A stretch of 8,312 nucleotides of DNA, taken from contig JAFYOF010000157.1 in NCBI GenBank assembly GCA_017560305.1, positions 1-8,312 of the forward strand, read 5' to 3'. Below, piece by piece: positions 5,926 to 8,312 of this stretch. Made by a program: the position numbers and the translations under genes. Numbering within the stretch: the stretch's first letter is position 1; each line of letters opens with the position of its first letter. This DNA comes from Alistipes sp. (GTDB taxonomy: Bacteria; Bacteroidota; Bacteroidia; Bacteroidales; Rikenellaceae). Below the pieces are notes generated by a model, which saw nothing but the letters and a program-made list of their open reading frames with translations, had not been told where the DNA came from and did not search any database.

Positions 5926-7757
5926 CGTGCGCAGATGTCTTTATGGATGGTTTGTGTGAGCGCCTTGCCCGCGCGGATGTGACCCTCGGGGGCGTTGTCG
6001 CTGATGGGCTGACCGCCCGTGCAGTCGAAGATAACCTCGCCCTCGGCGTTGATGAAGCCGAAGCCGTTGTTGAAACTCCAGTAGCCGTAGTGGGGCGCTG
6101 TAGGGTCGAAGATATCCTTGCTGAATGGGAATGCGCTGTGGTCAATACCCAACTGCGAGAGCAGTGTGGCAGCAAGGTCGCACTGCGATGAGTAGGTCTC
6201 CACCACCTCGGGCTCTTTCACCGCACCTCCAGTCCACGCCATAGCGATGTGCTGGCGGGGCAGAGAGCCAATCTGCAAGCCCTCGGGGTAACTGATGCCG
6301 TGGTCGGCAATGAGGATGACGAGCATATCATCCCACGCCGAGGAGTTGCGCCAGCGGTCAATCATCTTGCCGACATGGTGGTCGGTGAAGGCGGTTGCGT
6401 TCAGCACCTTATCCTCGAAGGCGTCGAATGGCACCTCGAAAGGCTCGTGGGAACTCAATGTGAGCAGCGAGGCGAAGTAGGGCTTTCCGCCCTCGGCGAG
6501 TTGCAGTACCTCGCCCGCGAAGTAGTCGCACACAACATCATCGGCATAGCCCCACTTTGCTGTGGGCGCGTCGAAGTGCATACTCTTCTGGTCGGTGATG
6601 CGCTCGATGCCTGTGCCGTAGAGGTAGGATGATGTGTTGGTGAAGTTGGCGTCGCCGCCATAGGTAAAACTTGTCGCATAGCCCGCCTCGCGGAGTGATG
6701 AGGCGATGGCTGGCAGGGTGTGAGCCTTCTGCGGATATTTCATTATTGAGGCGATGGGGTGGGCGGGGTGTCCGCTCATCACAGCCACCGTGCCTCGGTC
6801 GGTGCGGAACGAGTTGGCGAAGATGTTCTCAAACCAGATGCCCTCCTCGCGCAGAGCGTCGAGGCGTGGCGTAACGGCCTTGCCCTCGGCTGTGGTGGTT
6901 GCAGTGGTGCGACCGAAGCCCTCCATAAGGATGAGCACCACATTGGGGCGTGGGGTGTTGAGGCGTGACGCCGTTGAGGCGGGGTTTGTCCCCTCCTGAC
7001 GCAGCGTGGTGAATATCTCCTCACACTCCTCGTCGCTGAAGTAGTGGTAGTCGCCAGGCTTTAACTCCGAGCGCATAGAGGATGAGATGAGCGAGAATAC
7101 AGGGTTTGTCGCCGCCTGATTGAGGAACATATTGTCGCTGAAATAGACCTTGCTTACATTGGCTGGTGCGGGGCTCACGCCACCACGGATGGCAAGAAAG
7201 AGCAGACCGCCCACCACCAGCATAACCGAGAATTCTCCCATTCGGGCGAGAAAACCGCCCTTCTTGGGTTGGTAGATTTTACCGATGGGTCGCCACGCAA
7301 GGAACATCAGCGCCGCATAGGCGAAAAAGAGAATCACCGTGGGCACAAGGTCGCCCCAGGTGACACTTGCCGCCGCCTCCTTGGGTGAGGCGAGGTAGGG
7401 GAAGATCGTGCTGTCGATGCGGAATGCCCAGTAGCGGAACAGTCCTAAATCGACCGCCACAATCAGCGCGATAATGGTTGCCATCGCGGCGAAATATCCC
7501 TTCAAAATTGCGCTCACGGCCTTTTGTGGGATAGCAATCCACACCGCCACAAGCATCACCAGCCAAGGGATGATGCAGATGTAGCCCGCCATAGTGCTGT
7601 CGAGCAGGAGTCCGTGGAGCGACACCCCCACCAGTTCGCCTGCCGACGCCTCGGCGCTCTGCTGGGCGTACCACAACAGAAAGAGTGGTTTTTGCAGAGC
7701 CATCAGCACCAGCGAGGTGATATATGTAGAGGCAACGAGTAATATTTTGCGTAGCAT
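5922..7757 (-). CDS. LtaS-like membrane phosphotransferase/sulfatase-family protein
   Basis: This 611-residue protein has five predicted membrane segments (roughly 5-23, 55-75, 84-105, 136-154, 175-191). A periplasmic catalytic domain of the sulfatase/alkaline-phosphatase superfamily starts near 270. Motifs line up with LtaS: PNVVLILMEGFG with metal ligand E279, NSFRTDRGTVAVMSG with candidate nucleophile T319, LSSHEPF with H437, and IADHG with D485/H486. In Gram-positives LtaS polymerises glycerol phosphate; Gram-negative relatives (OpgB/EptA-like) move phosphoglycerol or phosphoethanolamine onto glycans or lipids. Cys is absent at the nucleophile position, so a true sulfatase is unlikely. 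It is first in the operon, about 20 nt behind a promoter, and its stop overlaps the binding-protein start. The true substrate is unknown. The ATG at 7757 gives an MLRK start directly before the first membrane helix. Confidence 0.9.
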   Translation of the reverse strand: MLRKILLVASTYITSLVLMALQKPLFLLWYAQQSAEASAGELVGVSLHGLLLDSTMAGYICIIPWLVMLVAVWIAIPQKAVSAILKGYFAAMATIIALIVAVDLGLFRYWAFRIDSTIFPYLASPKEAAASVTWGDLVPTVILFFAYAALMFLAWRPIGKIYQPKKGGFLARMGEFSVMLVVGGLLFLAIRGGVSPAPANVSKVYFSDNMFLNQAATNPVFSLISSSMRSELKPGDYHYFSDEECEEIFTTLRQEGTNPASTASRLNTPRPNVVLILMEGFGRTTATTTAEGKAVTPRLDALREEGIWFENIFANSFRTDRGTVAVMSGHPAHPIASIMKYPQKAHTLPAIASSLREAGYATSFTYGGDANFTNTSSYLYGTGIERITDQKSMHFDAPTAKWGYADDVVCDYFAGEVLQLAEGGKPYFASLLTLSSHEPFEVPFDAFEDKVLNATAFTDHHVGKMIDRWRNSSAWDDMLVILIADHGISYPEGLQIGSLPRQHIAMAWTGGAVKEPEVVETYSSQCDLAATLLSQLGIDHSAFPFSKDIFDPTAPHYGYWSFNNGFGFINAEGEVIFDCTGGQPISDNAPEGHIRAGKALTQTIHKDICAR

Positions 7758-7782
7758 TTGCGTGCGTATTTATATATAAGTG

Positions 7783-7814
7783 CAAAGATAGGCAAATGGA
7801 ATTCAAAATTCAAA
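7783..7814 (-). promoter_or_regulatory. Bacteroidetes-type promoter for the leftward four-gene operon
   Basis: Read on the minus strand, TTTG (complement of 7811-7814) is followed after exactly 20 bp by TATCTTTG (complement of 7783-7790), a perfect TAnnTTTG. The start of transcription should fall near 7778, leaving a leader of about 20 nt, too short for a riboswitch. The -33 element is inside the tandem repeat at 7799-7838; a second TTTG at 7804-7807 has only a 13-bp spacer and is unlikely to be used. Confidence 0.75.
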
Positions 7815-7838
7815 ATTTAGAATTCAAAATTCAAAATT
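7799..7838. repeat. Two tandem identical 19-bp AT-rich repeats, 21-bp period
   Basis: GAATTCAAAATTCAAAATT occurs at 7799-7817 and again at 7820-7838, separated by TA. Each copy itself contains two ATTCAAAA heptad-like steps. The 21-bp period is close to two helical turns. The proximal copy supplies the -33 TTTG of the leftward operon promoter, and the distal copy lies just upstream of it. It could be an operator pair, an AT-rich upstream element, or a neutral micro-duplication. Confidence 0.8.
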
Positions 7839-7840
7839 AT

Positions 7841-7914
7841 ATGCGCCTCGGCACGAGGCGTATCTTTGGGGGTATTGCAAGTCCTACTCACTCTCACCCC
7901 TGCGCCCGAAGATA
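7841..7914. repeat. Palindromic intergenic repeat, copy C, with adjoining hairpin
   Basis: A small hairpin pairs ATGCGCCTCG (7841-7850) with CGAGGCGTAT (7854-7863) around a 3-nt loop, with one G-T wobble. Its right edge overlaps the start of the larger element: TATCTTTGGG (7861-7870) pairs with CCCGAAGATA (7905-7914) over 10 bp with one wobble. The element is 54 bp, almost the length of copy A. The interior is less conserved than in A and B. The left arm matches TAnnTTTG by chance, without a -33 partner. Confidence 0.62.
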
Positions 7915-7932
7915 AATTAACCGGCAAACACT

Positions 7933-7988
7933 CGCCCGAATGGGCGTATCTTCGGGAGCGTAATGCGCTGTGCCCCCTCCCGAAGATA
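7933..7988. repeat. Palindromic intergenic repeat, copy B, with adjoining hairpin
   Basis: A hairpin CGCCC (7933-7937)/GGGCG (7942-7946) directly abuts the larger palindrome: TATCTTCGGGAG (7947-7958) pairs perfectly over 12 bp with CTCCCGAAGATA (7977-7988) around an 18-nt loop. The string GGCGTATCTTYGGG is shared with copy C, so hairpin plus palindrome appears to be one module repeated in tandem. The loop sequence GTAATGCGCTGTGC parallels the interior of copy A. No T-run follows on either strand. Confidence 0.68.
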
Positions 7989-8117
7989 AAACACTTATAA
8001 AATTGATAAATTCTTTTCCCACGAAAGAAAACGCCCACGAAAGCGGTAAATTATTGATAGAAAATGCGAAAAAATCGCAATCGTATCTGATTAAGAGAGA
8101 AAAAGAGTAGGAAAAAT
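7989..8117. other. AT-rich spacer upstream of the rpsF promoter
   Basis: I see no gene here. CCCACGAAAG occurs twice (8018-8027 and 8034-8043), 16 bp apart. A small hairpin TGCGA (8065-8069)/TCGCA (8075-8079) has a 5-A loop. The stretch 8089-8120 is very purine-rich. It may hold upstream elements for rpsF, but none can be identified from sequence alone. Confidence 0.4.
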
Positions 8118-8147
8118 TTTGTTTTCGGGAAAAATGTTGTACCTTTG
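8118..8147 (+). promoter_or_regulatory. Probable rpsF promoter
   Basis: The -7 element TACCTTTG (8140-8147) fully matches TAnnTTTG. A TTTG at 8118-8121 lies 18 bp upstream, slightly shorter than the usual 19-21 bp. The expected start near 8152 coincides with a small hairpin GCTA (8152-8155)/TAGC (8160-8163) with an AAAA loop, so the transcript would begin with a 5' stem. The leader is about 38 nt and A/T-rich, without a Shine-Dalgarno motif. Confidence 0.72.
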
Positions 8148-8189
8148 CACCGCTAAAAATAGCACAAAACAAATTAATTAAACACAATT

Positions 8190-8312
8190 ATGAACAATTA
8201 CGAAACCGTTTTCATTGTCACTCCCGTCCTTTCAGACGCACAGGTGAAGGAGGTTGCTGACAAATTCCAGGGCATCATCACCGAGAACGGCGGTCAGATC
8301 GTGAATGTGGAG
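8190..8312 (+). CDS. rpsF: 30S ribosomal protein S6 (partial, N-terminus)
   Basis: The frame runs from ATG 8190 to the window edge, giving 41 residues that start [20 protein letters not shown]. The string NYET-V-x-I-x-T-P-x-L-S closely matches the first beta-strand of bacterial S6. S6 binds with S18 to the central domain of 16S rRNA on the small-subunit platform. The gene is cut at the window end; full S6 in this group is usually over 110 residues. In many bacteria rpsF leads an rpsF-rpsR-rplI operon, which cannot be confirmed here. It is transcribed divergently from the LtaS-like operon, with 432 bp between the start codons. Confidence 0.95.
   Translation, partial: MNNYETVFIVTPVLSDAQVKEVADKFQGIITENGGQIVNVE

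Noticed and set aside
7758..7782. A cobalamin or other riboswitch in the leader of the importer operon
   Set aside because: The predicted leader is only about 20 nt, and no B12-box-like sequence is seen in 7758-8189.
7861..7868. TATCTTTG on the + strand in copy C as a promoter -7 box
   Set aside because: No TTTG or TTG lies about 18-21 bp upstream, and the string is explained as the repeat arm.
7841..7988. CRISPR array or integron attC sites
   Set aside because: There are only two degenerate palindromes with unequal spacing and no repeat-spacer regularity, and the arms lack the GTTRRRY/RYYYAAC attC core sites.
7947..7988. Copy B as a rho-independent terminator
   Set aside because: The stem is strong, but no T-run follows on either strand and no gene ends into it.
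8148..8189. S6:S18-binding leader motif upstream of rpsF
   Set aside because: The predicted leader of about 38 nt has only a 4-bp stem with an A-loop and lacks the conserved CCG-containing bulged structure known from other rpsF leaders.

Overview
The window looks like a chromosomal segment of a Bacteroidales bacterium, most probably close to Alistipes/Rikenellaceae. The genes are moderately GC-rich and separated by AT-rich gaps. Promoters fit the Bacteroidetes pattern (TTTG, about 20 bp, then TAnnTTTG), start codons are preceded by A/T-rich leaders rather than strong Shine-Dalgarno sequences, and the encoded proteins have a Bacteroidetes character. The genus is an inference from composition and protein style, not from a search.

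Left part (1-2837, + strand). The last 17 codons of a probable TonB energy transducer end in a rho-independent terminator. Next come hflX (ribosome-associated GTPase) and, 19 nt later, upp (uracil phosphoribosyltransferase), which likely share a transcript closed by a strong terminator. A separate, well-formed Bacteroidetes promoter then drives a small exported outer-membrane beta-barrel protein of unknown function.

Middle (2838-3021). This convergent intergenic region holds two mutually exclusive stems, one terminator for each direction, and copy A of a palindromic repeat.

Right-centre (3022-7757, - strand). A compact four-gene operon reads leftward: an LtaS-like membrane phosphotransferase of the sulfatase/alkaline-phosphatase superfamily, a periplasmic-binding lipoprotein, a FecCD/BtuC-type permease and its ATPase. 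The junctions are a 4-nt ATGA overlap, a 1-nt gap and a 2-nt gap, so the four genes are very probably co-transcribed and translationally coupled. The importer belongs to the iron-chelate/haem/cobalamin class; the substrate cannot be read from the sequence and no cobalamin riboswitch was seen.

Right end (7758-8312). A divergent 432-bp intergenic region carries the leftward operon promoter, embedded in a 19-bp tandem repeat, two further copies (C and B) of the palindromic repeat family, each beside a small GC-rich hairpin, and the rpsF promoter. The first 41 codons of rpsF (ribosomal protein S6) close the window.

Most of the genes are ordinary. The most unusual signals are the three-copy intergenic palindrome family (TATCTTYGG...CCGAAGATA), the LtaS-like gene leading a metal-chelate importer operon, and the terminator placed only 10 nt before the hflX start codon.
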